A stretch of 38,034 nucleotides of DNA from Gonium pectorale (Eukaryota > Chlorophyta > Chlorophyceae > Chlamydomonadales > Volvocaceae). This document shows positions 20,041-30,700 of the stretch, piece after piece (the stretch's first letter is position 1; each line of letters starts with the position of its first letter). Below the pieces are notes generated by a model. That model saw only the letters and a program-made list of their open reading frames with translations. It was not told the origin of the DNA and did no database searches. The position numbers and the translations under genes are program-made. The stretch lies in contig LSYV01000063.1 in the NCBI GenBank assembly GCA_001584585.1, forward strand, positions 520,343-558,376. The letters are read 5' to 3'.

Positions 20041-20255
20041 GCAGATATCGACCTCGGCCCGTTCACCCCCCAGAGCCCACCCACGCCCCCGGCCTGCCCC
20101 GCAGCAGCCTACGCAGCCTCCGACACCTCTTCCGGCTACTCCTCGTCGGCGCCATCCGCGCACCCGACCACCTCGGCCCCCTCGCCAGCTACCGGCTCGC
20201 CCACCTCCGGCACGCACACGCCGAGCTCAGGGGCGCCACGGTGCACCAACTCCAC
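20014..20255 (+). repeat. Direct duplication, downstream copy
   Basis: This is the second copy of the 18953-19195 segment, offset about 1,060 bp, immediately after the GIY-YIG domain and running into the linker. Here the sequence continues naturally from the endonuclease frame (NVQRIPATAD), so this is probably the original location and the upstream one the derived copy. Confidence 0.88.
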
Positions 20256-20559
20256 CACGCCATCCCCGCCGCCAACTCCCTCCGCCGTCAGCAGGTTCTG
20301 CAGCTTCTCCATAACGCCGTCCACATCGTGCAGCGGAGCCAACCGGCCCGCAAGTTGTCCCACCCGCCCACTCTGCGCCTCCCCGCCGCCTTCGCCCCAC
20401 TCCTCCCCCTCGACCGCGTCCGGGCAGCCCTGCGCCAACCCGGCGTCCTCCAGGTGCTGCCGCCGCACAACCCCGCCTACCCCCCCCTGGCCCGTACTCC
20501 TCGCCTTCCCTGGCCCGTACTCCTCGCCTCCCCTGCCGTACTCCTCGCCTCCATCCCTC

Positions 20560-20740
20560 CGTCAACTCCTCACCAACGCCGCGCACGTCAGCCGCAACCT
20601 CTCCACCTCCACCGCGTGCACCTGCGCCCAGTTCCCCCGCCTCCCACGCCACCCGCACTGGGGTCACATCCTCGACGTGAACCCGGCCGCCACCCTCTCC
20701 GCCGACGACGCCGCTGCCCTGTGGAATATGGGCGCCAGCA
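20560..20740 (+). other. CxC linker domain of the retroelement
   Basis: The frame reads ACTCAQFPRLP...HWGHILDVNPA with C-T-C at 20617-20625. This is the expected position, between endonuclease and RT, for the CxC motif that defines N-terminal EN+ Penelope-like elements. It is in the same frame as the GIY-YIG domain although the sequence between them reads best in another frame. Confidence 0.75.
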
Positions 20741-20867
20741 CTCGCCCACCGCCTTCCATCCCTCCCCGCCGACGGCCCCGCCCTCCGCGCCCAACTCGCC
20801 GGCGAACTCCGTTCCTACGCCGCGCAGGCTGCGCGCGCCGGCCGCACCCCCCTGCCCGCCGCGCACG

Positions 20868-20889
20868 CCCCTAAAACCCTAAAACCCTA
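20868..20889. repeat. Interstitial telomere-type repeat
   Basis: CCCTAAAA twice followed by CCCTAA, i.e. the reverse complement of the Chlamydomonas telomere unit TTTTAGGG. It lies between the linker and RT parts of the retroelement and supplies stop codons in the reading frames. A weaker single match (TTAAAACCCTAAAACACC) is at about 37404-37421. Confidence 0.9.
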
Positions 20890-20907
20890 ATCTCCGCCCC
20901 CACCATC

Positions 20908-22030
20908 CAGACTTATGATATCGAGCGTCTCTTCACCAACCTCGACGTCTCACGCAGCATAGCATCGCCAACATCATGACCCTTGCGGAGCTTGTGCGAG
21001 AGCACCTGCACCCTGCCGCTGCGGGCTTCCGCTTCTATGACACCGCGCGCCGGCCGTCCCATTGGTACAGCGCGCTGGTGCATGGCCCAAGATCCCCACC
21101 AGCCCACCGCCCACCAGCGCGGACTTCCACCCCGACCAGGCCTCCACTTCCGCTGCGCGGCACCCCCTCCCCAACCCGCCATCCAGCTGCCCCCAAAGCC
21201 CAAACACGCCGGACGCGATATCCATGGCGCCTACCACCTCCGGACCCTCGAGCAGCTGCGCACCGCCCTCGACGTCCTCCTCAACACGGCTGCCGCAAGC
21301 TACCGTGGCGACCTGTTATTGCAAACCCGGGGTGTCGCCATGGGGGCCAACTTTGCAACCTACGTCGCCAACCTCGCCCTCTGCTTCGAGGAGCTCACCT
21401 TCCTCCGCACCCTCTACGGCGCCGCCTACCAGCCACATACCACCACCATCCGCCTCAACGCCCAACTCGCCTTCGACTCCCTCGTCGCCTTCATGGATAC
21501 GCGCCGCTTCGCAGACGACCTCGCCAGCCTCCAGTACCCCTTCCTCCCCGATCGATCTCCTCGCCCACGACCACCGCCTTCGGAACACCATCCCCGGCAT
21601 CTACCCCGCCTCGCTCCCTGCGCCTGCACCCCTCCGGGCACAGCCAACCTACCCCGGGGCCCCCAGCGTGCCCTACCTCAACCTCGCCCTCACCGCCCAC
21701 CCCTCCGCCGTCCTCAAGCAACCATCCCGTCTTCCATCACCGCCCACCCCTCCGCCGTCCTCAACCATCCCGTCTTCCATCACCGCCCCTACGTACGACA
21801 AACGCGACAGCCCCAAATTTCGCCACCTTCCCATACATCCACCGCTTCACCCCCTACGACTCCCTCATCCCCGATCACACCAAGCTCAACATCGTCCTCA
21901 ACAGCCTCATCACCTACCCTCGCCCGCCACAGCTCCACCACACCCGACTTCCTCACCTCCGCCCGCGGCTGCCTCCAGCGGCTCTACCACCGCTCGTACC
22001 CGCTCGCACTCTCCTGGCTCGCGCCCTGCG
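20908..22030 (+). other. Penelope-type reverse transcriptase domain (frame-broken)
   Basis: Segments in order: YDIERLFTNLD near 20911 (motif A-like), FRFYDT...HWYSALVHG about 21025-21087, LLLQTRGVAMGANFATYVAN 21313-21372 (motif B, QxRGxAMG), RRFADDLA about 21502-21525 (catalytic [YF]xDD; D-D at 21514-21519), PGIYP...VPYLNLAL about 21591-21693, then FTPYDSLIPD about 21847-21876 and FLTSARGCLQRLYHRSYPLA about 21948-22010 (thumb). These match the PLE/telomerase-related RT order. Consecutive segments lie in different frames, so the enzyme is not encoded intact here. Confidence 0.82.
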
Positions 22031-22830
22031 GACCTTCCACCACCGTCACCCTCCTCCCAGCCAGACTTCCTCCGCCTCTCCACGCTCCTAGCCCCCCTCC
22101 CCGCCACCTCCCTCCCCGCCGCCACACCTATCCCCACCGCCACACCTGTCCCCGCCGCCGCCACCGCCGTGCCGCCACCGCCGTGCCGCCACCGCCGTGC
22201 CGCCACCGCCGCCGCCACCGCCGCCGTCACCGCCGCCGCCACCTCCCCTGCCACTTTCCTCCCCTCCAGCGCCGCCACCACCACCAACCCCGCCGGCGCC
22301 CCCCCCCACCCGGCTACCGCCGCGCAGCACCCATGGCCCCGCCCCCCGCAGCACCCATGGCCCCGCCCCCCGCAGCACCCGTGGCCCCGCCCCGCCCACC
22401 CTCCGCCGTGGCTTGTGCAGCAGCCGCCCACGCCCGCGCCCTGGGTCGGCCTCCCGCCCCCGCCCGCACCGGCACCCGTGGTACAGCCGCCCTATTCTCG
22501 TCGTCCGCCCCTCCCTGCGCGCTGGAGCTGGCCGCCAGCGCCGTGGCACCTGTCCGCGTACCCACCCGTGTACCTGCCCGCGCCGCCCCATGGCCTTCCG
22601 CCGCCCCCTCCGGTTTCAACCCTCCATCTATCCCCGCGCCGCCCCCGACGCCCATGCTATGGACAACGCCTCTGCCAGCGCCTCCCATATGGACCTCGAC
22701 TCCGCTAGCGCCTCCGATATGGACCACGCCGCCCCCGACGCCCATGCTATGGACCTCGACTCCGGCAGCGCCTCCGATATGGACCTCGACCCCTGCCTGA
22801 CCGGGCGGACTACCGCGCGCGGGCGTCTCC
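22031..22830 (+). repeat. C-rich low complexity with minisatellites
   Basis: About 22140-22230 is a (CCGCCACCG)n-type run. 22323-22391 has three copies of a unit based on GCAGCACCCATGGCCCCGCC. 22648-22790 has units of the type GCCTCCGATATGGACCTCGA in direct repeat. Several frames stay open across it (Pro-rich, or Asp/Ser/Ala-Met repeats), but composition alone explains this. It may be the 3' tail of the retroelement. Confidence 0.75.
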
Positions 22831-22889
22831 ACACGGGCACACCAGCCCGGAGCTTCACTGTCGCTCGCCAGAACTGCGGGCGCCTCCGT

Positions 22890-22995
22890 TCGAGCAGCAG
22901 AGCAGTAAAGCAGTTGTGCAGTAGAGCAGTAGCGCAGTTGTGCAGTTGCGCAGTTTAGCAGTTGTGCAGTTGCGCAGTTCAGCAGTTGTGCGGGG
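22890..22995. repeat. AGCAGTTGTGC / GCAGTTGCGC tandem repeat
   Basis: This is a run of degenerate 8-10-bp units (AGCAGTTGTGC, AGTAGAGC, AGTTGCGC). Confidence 0.85.
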
Positions 22996-24749
22996 GAGCA
23001 GTCGCGCGCGGGAGCCTGGCCGCGGCGGCCCGGCGCTCAAGGGGTGGTGGTGGCGGTGGCGGTGGTAGTGCCTACCTCGCTACGCTCGTTCGACACCACC
23101 ATCACACTAACTTCGCGCAACCGCCTGCACAGCCCCAACTCCCGTGCCTTGGTCGTCGGTCCCACGGCCGTCCGCACCGTAATCCCCCTACCTTCAGCAG
23201 AGGGCACCCAAAACACCAATTGTGCGACCCCGCCCTGTACGACACAGCGCCCCGCCATCCCCCTTACATCCTACATACCGTGCCGCCTCCCTAGGATAGC
23301 TCCCTCGGGTGATTCTGCCAGCAGGCAGCCCCTTCAGTGGCCGCCTCACATGGGCCTGCCGCCGGCAACTAACGACCCGCACAGGCACTCGGCCGACCGC
23401 GCCCTACACTCCCTTTTGCGTATTGTGCGTGTCGTCCGTGCCGATGATTTGTGGAATGAGAGCGAGCCAGCCTCCCCTCCCCCCCCCCCACGTGGAGAGA
23501 ACCACCTGCGGCGAAGGGCCCTGTCAAGGGCGGGTCCGTTGTCCTTTGCCAAGAGGGGTTCAATCTTCTATGCGTGAGAAGGGTTACAGGAGGACACCAG
23601 CGGCACATGGTACACACACGAGGATGTGGACCCCAGCACGGCATTGCATAGGGTCACACCAGAGAGAATGCTGGGCCGCATCGGGGGCTACGGTGGTGGT
23701 CGCCGCCGAACTAACATGCAGGGACATCACCCCTTCGACTACCTCCGGAGCTGGGTCCTACAACGACATCATCACTTTCACTTTATGCGTTGTTCCTTTC
23801 CAACACACGTCGAGATGCGGATGAGGAGTACCGCGAGCAACTCAGGATCACAGATAGACCAGGGACACGAGGGCGACGAAATCAAGAAAGGTGGTGTCGA
23901 TCGGAAGCAAGGGCAGCAGATAGATAGATAGACACACCAGGAAGATAGAATGGGCACAGATGGGATTCTCTGATCCTCTAAAGAGCTGAAAACTAACGCG
24001 AACCCCTTCCCTCGCCTAAGAACTCAGACTGACAAGCAACGCCACCTGTGTCCATAAGAAGGTCTTGAATTATAGGAGTGTGCGGAAAAAAGCGCCCGAG
24101 CATATATAAACCCATGTATAGCTCATCCATACACAAGTGTGTGGGTTGGCGCCGCAGACAAAGCAACCGGCAGATAGAAGCTCCCAGCAATGCGACACTG
24201 CTTTACTCGGTTCTGGCCGATGAGTTAAGTTCAGCGAGCCCCATCCATGCAATGAACGAGCTCGGTCAAGGAACTACCATCACGCACGGCGCTTCATGGC
24301 GATGATTGATAACGGACATTGCTGCCATACTCGGCCCCTGGACGTTAGGACTCCGCTTAGCGGGGGGTAAATGGGGGGCCCGCGTTCAAGCCCCTACGCC
24401 TGACGACGTCAGGGAGGTTGAGAGCTTTGGTTCAAAGTCCGACGTACGTACGCACCCTTCCTTTGGCAGAGTTTTAGTAATCGCGGCCCACCTGCGTATA
24501 TGAGCACTTGCGATGTTTCACATTCACACATACATTATTCGCATTGTTAATACATTCAATCATGAATAGGGCGATCGAGCGGGTGGACGCCATCCGTACA
24601 TCATTCGTACGAGCGAAGTGTGCAGTCCACATATATGGCAGTCCGTGGCAGTCTATCCACCGGCGGGCCAGTCCGGCCCAGTAGTCGAGTCCGCACGGTC
24701 GGTCTCTTAGCGATTAGCCACGCGGCAGCAGCAGCAAGCTCGACGTATG
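22996..24749. other. Intergenic region and 3' flank of gene B
   Basis: I see no gene here. 23041-23067 is a GGTGGC run and 23920-23931 a GATA run. Directly downstream of the gene B stop (below 24750, minus strand) I find no canonical green-algal TGTAA polyadenylation signal for about 1 kb, so the 3' end is not located. Short open frames show no recognisable domain. Confidence 0.6.
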
Positions 24750-27700
24750 TCACACAGCGGACTTGCGGCCCTCATCAGCCTCATGCGGCTGCCGCCCGGC
24801 CGGCGCCTCGTCGTCGACCGCGTCGTCGTCGCCGTTGTCTTCCTCGCCCCACGCCGGCCACACATCCACGCGATCGCCATCATCATCAGCATCGGAACGT
24901 TTGCCCTTCCTTCCCCCCCTCGTCATGCTGATGAGCGCCACAGCCCAGCGGCGCGCGCGGCCGGCTGCGCGCTTCAGCCTGCCCCAGGTTCCCCGCAGCA
25001 GCACCCCCAGGAAGGCCGCCAGCGCCGCCAGGTTGATGGCCAGGATGAGCGCGCCCACGGCCGTCTGCACACGGGGGTCGGTCCAACGGGGTAATCCGAG
25101 TCAGTAGTTGGTTGACCAAAGCACGTATGGTCTGCGCTGGTGAGTGGCATCGTATCCCACGGCCCTCTGCATCCCAAATCCCAGGGGCGGGGGCGGGCGG
25201 GGGCGGGGGCGCCTGTATGATCGACGGAGCGAGCAAGCAAGGGCGAGTATGTAGCAGGTAGGGTTTAACAACGATGCAACGAGCGATAGATGCTGGAATG
25301 CGGTTGGAATGGGATAGATGCTGGAATGCGGTTGGAATAATGCGATAGATGCAGAAGCTAGCACGCACACTGCCCTCTATCTCGAAGCTAGGTGCGAGTG
25401 AACAGCATACAGACAGAGCAGTGCTTCGCGCCCCAAGATAGAATGCATGCGTCACTCGATCACAACAAGACGTTGCCTTCCTAATCAGTATAGCTGCAGA
25501 GACCCTATCTACCTGGCTGTTACTAACCACCGCCCATTGTTATCAGTAGATAGAGCTGTACGTTGAGCCCCTACCTACCTGGCTGTGTGCCCACAAGGAT
25601 GCTCCCACCCACCCACCCACGCCATCCACCCACCGCCTCAGCAGCACTGAGCCCCTCATCGATCACGAAGAAGAGGCTCAGCGAGACAGTCAGGCTCAGG
25701 ACCGTCATGGACATGAACTCGAGCATCGCTATGACCCTGAGCTTGCTCGGCGAGCAGGCCATGTTAATGGCGGAGATGAAGGTGAAGGCGGCGAGCATGA
25801 CCAGGATCTGGTGGGTCACCGACTTCAGCCCCCGGCCAAACACCTCAACCGCCACCAGGGCCAGCTCCTCCAGCATCAGCACGCTCTCCCACCAGTAGAA
25901 GCGGGGCCTGCGTCAATGCGACCACATGTACATGCCAGCAGTCAGACTCATTTACGCAAGCAACAGTCATAATAATGACAGCAAGTGCAACCTGCTATCT
26001 GCGGATAAGGCAACATCGCAGGTCGGTGTATTTTTATCTGTAGGTTTTGGTTACGACCCTCGGTGTTCCTCACTTGTATCGGGCGTAGAGGAAGCTGTAG
26101 CGCTGTCGCACACGCTTTGAGCCCAACTCTGCTCGGTGCTTCCACAGGAGCAGGAACGACGCCAGCGGGGGCCCAAAGCACAGCACGATAACGGATGCAA
26201 TGCCGATGGGGACGTACAGCCGCAGGTGGACGCCCTTGTAGCACTCCTGCGCCATGTCGCGGACCCAGTAGCCGTGGAGCCAGGCGGCCTGCAGCAGAGG
26301 GCCGGTCACCGGTTTGCCGCAATACGCCCTTCTACCTGCCTTGTGGGTCACACGTGGTGGTGGGGCCCATGGGCTGCCTCGGCTGCCCCGACGGACCACC
26401 TCCTTATTACACACCCGTGTTAAGCCGGGCGTACATATTATTATACGGCGGCCCCCCGCACCCAATATATAATAATATTATTCTTATTGTTATTACCTTG
26501 TGGTTCTGCGGGAAGGGGCCGGTCCGCCCGTCATCGATCTTGTAGCACGCAAACACGCTCAGCGCCGCCTGCGCCCAGGCCGGGTAGAGGATGAAGACGG
26601 CGATGACCCCCAGCACCCACAGCTGTGACCGCAGTCCCAGCGTCGCGTCCGCCTGGGCCAGCACGTTCCGAAAGTGGCTGCTGTGCAGGTAGGAGGAGAG
26701 CTTACGGAGGGGTCGGCTGGAGCGGAGGAAGCGGATGGCCTTGCTGAAAACCGGCGGCGGCTTGCTCTCCCCGCCTCGATCCGCTCCGTCCTCTATCTTG
26801 CCTGCTGATGACAAGGATTGGACGTCGTCGCGAGGCTCGTCTAAACCGTCCAAACCCTCCAAACCGTCCAAACCGTCCGAGCAGGGGTGGCGATCGCCCC
26901 GAGCGCTTTCTGAATTCCGCACGTCTTGTGGTGGCTTGACTGACGATAAGGAGGATGGGCCGCGCAGCTCCCCCTCGCCTCCCGCCTGCTGGGAGCCATG
27001 TCCACCAGCAGCAGGAGCCGCCGGGACCGTGGCCTCGGCGAGGGCACCTGCTGCTGGGCCCCGTGCAGCTGTCCCTGCTGGGCACACGTTCTTGGGGGCC
27101 TCCTCTTCACAGGCAGCGGCTGTGACGAGGCGCACCTCGGCGGGCGATGTCGTTTGAGCGCCCTCTCCGCACTGGCTCGCAGACGCCCCGCTGGCCTCCC
27201 GCCGAATGAGCACAGAGCCGGCGCGATCCCCGGCGTGATCCACCACGGTGAATGCACCGGCCCCGAGCGCCGCCATCCGGGCCCCCAGTTTGCGGTTTCG
27301 CATCCTTTGTATTTTGGCAGCGTTCAGAAAGAAGAACCTGCGCGTGGAATGCATTTAGGAACGGATTCAGGAATGGATCGAGAAACGGACCCAGAAACGG
27401 ATCCAGAACCGGACAGCGTTGTCAGGTACGGCACCCGCCTTGCAATGGACGTCCCAGCGATAGGGGGCTAGTTGCAGCTGCTAAGCAATAACAACGGCCC
27501 TATCTCAGGTTTGAGGTTTGCAGCTGTTTGAGTAAGGCAGAGTGCGCACACGGCGATCAAGTTTGCACCAGGACACGTTGCCCCACCACTGCTATTAGCC
27601 CCTGCTGTTATATATCCAGTCAACCCCACCCCCCGGTGTTCGCCGGCCGCGGTTTCTCATCCCCGTTAGTTTGTAGGGCGTGCGCACAAAACGCAACATC

Positions 27701-30700
27701 CATCAAGCACATATACGCCCCTCTTAGGGTGTGTTGTGTGGGACACACCTGGCTCCCCAGAGCGTCATGCTGATAGCTATGACAGCGAACGGAACCAGCA
27801 GCGCGCTCAGCAGCTGAGTCCACGCCTGGCCGTCGCTTGCATCCGCTGGGAAGAAGCAGCTGTAGCTGAAGGCGACTGCGCTCTCCGCGCCCGTGACGGC
27901 ACTCAGAGCTCCCGACAGCTTGGCCATGTCGCTGGGGTAGTCCACCGGTAGGCGCATGATGATGATATAGTACTGGGCGTGTACGATGGCCACCTGGCGG
28001 GGACGGACAGGCATGTAAACTTACATTATGCAAGCTTTGGAAAGTGCAGAGCCTGGTGAAATCCGTGCCGGCCATAGGGCAGGATGGAGTAAAACATGTC
28101 GCTCAGAAGGCATGCATGCGCTTGGTTCGTACTGAGCACTTGAAATAATAATAATAATACGTACGCCCGGCTTAACACGGGCGTGTATTAAGGAGGTGGT
28201 CCGTCGGGGCAGCCGAGGCAGCCCATGGGTACCACCACCACTGAGCACTTGAAAGTAGCGCTAGTCACATCTGCTCCATCTGTTTATTAGGCTTCGTTCA
28301 GTGTTCAGAACAAGACGGGTAATAAATAAAGACGCCAACACGCACCTTGAGCAGGTCTCCCAGCGATGCTAGTGAGGCCTGCCCCAAATCAGCCTGCTCG
28401 TGTTCCTCTTCGTCGCTGTAGTTCTCGTCCAGGTTGGCGAACAGCGTGTACAGCACCAGGACTATGCTGGCCAGGAACGCGAGCACCGCAAAAAGGCCGT
28501 TCTTCCACAACGGAGGACAGCCCCTGTGTGCAGCAGACAGACAGGCAGATTGGCAGATTGGCAGAGGTCGGCGTGCGTACGTGAGGCCATCCAGGCAGTT
28601 AGCGGTGTGAAGGTGAAGTCAAGGAGGACGGCCCATGTGTATACATAGCAGAGAGCGGCCGCGTGTAGTGAGCAAAGGCGTTGAACAACAGATAAGGGTT
28701 ATTAGTCAAGCGTACGAAAGAGCGGCCGTACTCGTATGTGTGAGTGAAGGGTTTCAGATCAGATCTATCAGGTAGGGTTAGTCAAGCCAGGATATATATA
28801 TAGATATAGCCAGGTGCGTCATCCAGCCATCGGCTATACTACACACCACACCTGCATTCAAACTCGGCGGTGACAAAGTACCCCGGCTCGCAAGCTGCGC
28901 ACAGGTTGCCCGTGTGGCTCGGGACGCACAGCAGCTGCTGGTAGGCGGTCGCGTTGACGACCCGGCGGGCCGGCGGCGGAGCCCCAGTAGCTGTCGTCGT
29001 CTGTGCGAGGTCCATCCCAGCACATTCCGCCATCCAGCTCCAAAATTCCAGGTCGCGGAAGTAGTCGTCATTCCAGCTGGAGAGGTTAAGAAAGATGCGG
29101 GCTGGGTCGTGGCTGTCGATGGTGGGGCTGCTGGCGACCTGCTGGTTGCTGTCCGCAAGCTCCTTGAACAGCGGCCGCAGGTCGGGGCGGTAGCCCAGCA
29201 GCTGGCAGAGGGCCAGCATGCCGCTCCGCTCGTCCAGGACGCTGCCCGTTTCGATGAGCGCGGGCCAGTCTTTCCTGCGCGGGTCGTCTGCGGGCGAGGC
29301 CGCCAGGCCCAGCAGAACCATCGGGCTGCGGGCTGCTGCAGGGGCAGCGGGACTTGGTGGAGCGGTCGCTGGAGCTGCTGCTGCAGCTGCGGGACTACTA
29401 CTGGCGTCGTCGGTGGAGTTGGCGATATAGGTAACGAGGAGCTCTCCGTCGCGGGCACTAACGACCTGATGATTGATGGGCCATCGGCGGAGAAGGACCG
29501 TTAGTGCTTCTACGACGTGATCTACACGCAGCCCGACATACAGCGTGTTCGTGCACTTTCCCAGCTGCCGTACTGTACTGCAGCGGCCCGTGTGTGCCTG
29601 CGTGTGTGTGCGGATGTGAGGGATGGGCCGTCGGAGGAGAGCCCATTAGCCGGCGGCGAAGGGCGGTTAGTGCTTAGGTGCGGACGCTGGACCAGTGTGG
29701 CCACATACTGGCGATCGACGGCGCAACTGAGTCGCAAGCTACGCCACCGCTCCTGGACGGCGGCGGCCTATCTACGAATGCACCTTGATTAGCCTCAATT
29801 GTTGGCATATATACATCGTCGGAATTTCATTCACATTCGATTCTGCACCAGGAGTACGTACAGATGCCAAGGCAACGTACGGCTTCACAACCAACTGAGC
29901 GAGTGTGGGCTGAAGTTTGCGACAGATAGAACGTAATTCTATCTATCTACTGTTTAGTTACTTGTAGTAAAGTAACATTAGCTAGTGGACGGGGCACCAA
30001 GACCTGGCTTTACATGCTGTTGCAGTCGTGTATGTGGCTTGTGAGTCCGTGGACGGAGCCGAGCCTCTTATGACACGGCCGCTGGGTAGCCGCTGGCTAT
30101 CTAGCTACAATCCGTTCCGCTAGCTCCACATACATTACCACCACAACCACAACACACCTGGATCGAGGTTGGGGTTGCCAACCTGCCGAAATCAGATGAG
30201 CCGAGGTGCTTGGAGGACGGGCCGCAGGCGTCCTCCTTGGGGCAGCGGTGGAACAGGGCCGAGTCCGGGGCAGAGTGCCAGTAGCCTGCAGGGGTCCGCA
30301 GGGCAGGTAGGGATGACGGAGTTTGCTCTGCTGCTTCGGGGGTCTATGCCCTGTGGGGCCATACTGCAGGTCAACAGCATCCCAGGCCAGTAGCGCCAGT
30401 AGCCTAGCCTAGGTTGCGGAGGACAGATAGTCACAGAAGCCTTGCATGGGGAGGTTATGGAGGACAGTTAGGAAACACTCGGGTATATACACAGTACACG
30501 GCGGGGCGGCAGTACTGCAATGCAGAGCGGCGCGGTGCGGGACGCCAGGAATGAGGTATACTCGTCTATCTGCTTCATTCGGAATCAAGTCCACACTTTC
30601 CTTAATGCAATATGCAAGATTCTAAACCCGAAATAATAATGCAAGACTCACCTTCAACCGGCACCAGCACAGCGCCCCCCAGGCACCTCCCGTGCGCCGG

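Larger units (their letters stand above)
18953..22030 (+). pseudogene. Degenerate Penelope-like retroelement, N-terminal GIY-YIG (Chlamys-type)
   Basis: The conceptual protein has, in order, a GIY-YIG endonuclease (19723-20040), a linker with a CxC motif (20617-20625) and a reverse transcriptase (about 20908-22030). Canonical Penelope elements have the endonuclease after the RT. The reversed order with a CxC linker is diagnostic of the N-terminal EN+ PLEs (Naiad/Chlamys), known in green algae. The reading frame switches at least five times (EN frame 1; about 20090-20560 frame 3; CxC frame 1; RT frames 1, 3, 1, 2, 3, 1), with stops in all frames at 20868-20890, so the copy is inactive unless assembly errors are responsible. 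The plus strand is strongly C-rich. The 5' end is uncertain because of the gap and an internal duplication; the 3' end is lost in Pro-coding low complexity after about 22030. Confidence 0.85.
24750..28523 (-). other. Gene B membrane domain and cytoplasmic tail exons
   Basis: Exons are 28346-28523, 27749-27993, 26497-27337, 26074-26288, 25634-25907 and 24750-25064. Helices by hydrophobicity: LFAVLAFLASIVLVLYTLF; AIVHAQYYIIIM; LLSALLVPFAVIAISMTLW; LWVLGVIAVFILYPAWAQAA; LYVPIGIASVIVLCFGPPLA; two or three in the 25634-25907 exon (starting KPRFYWWESVLMLEELALVA); and TAVGALILAINLAALAAFLG. A loop of about 200 residues encoded by 26497-27337 (basic start, then Ala/Ser/Gly-rich with a GLDGLEGLDGLDE repeat) separates helices 3 and 4. 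The tail is basic, then acidic (SDADDDGDR, EEDNGDDDAVDDE). The YWWE motif and overall plan resemble TRP-like/receptor-like membrane modules in algal and oomycete proteins; channel activity is not shown. Confidence 0.85.
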
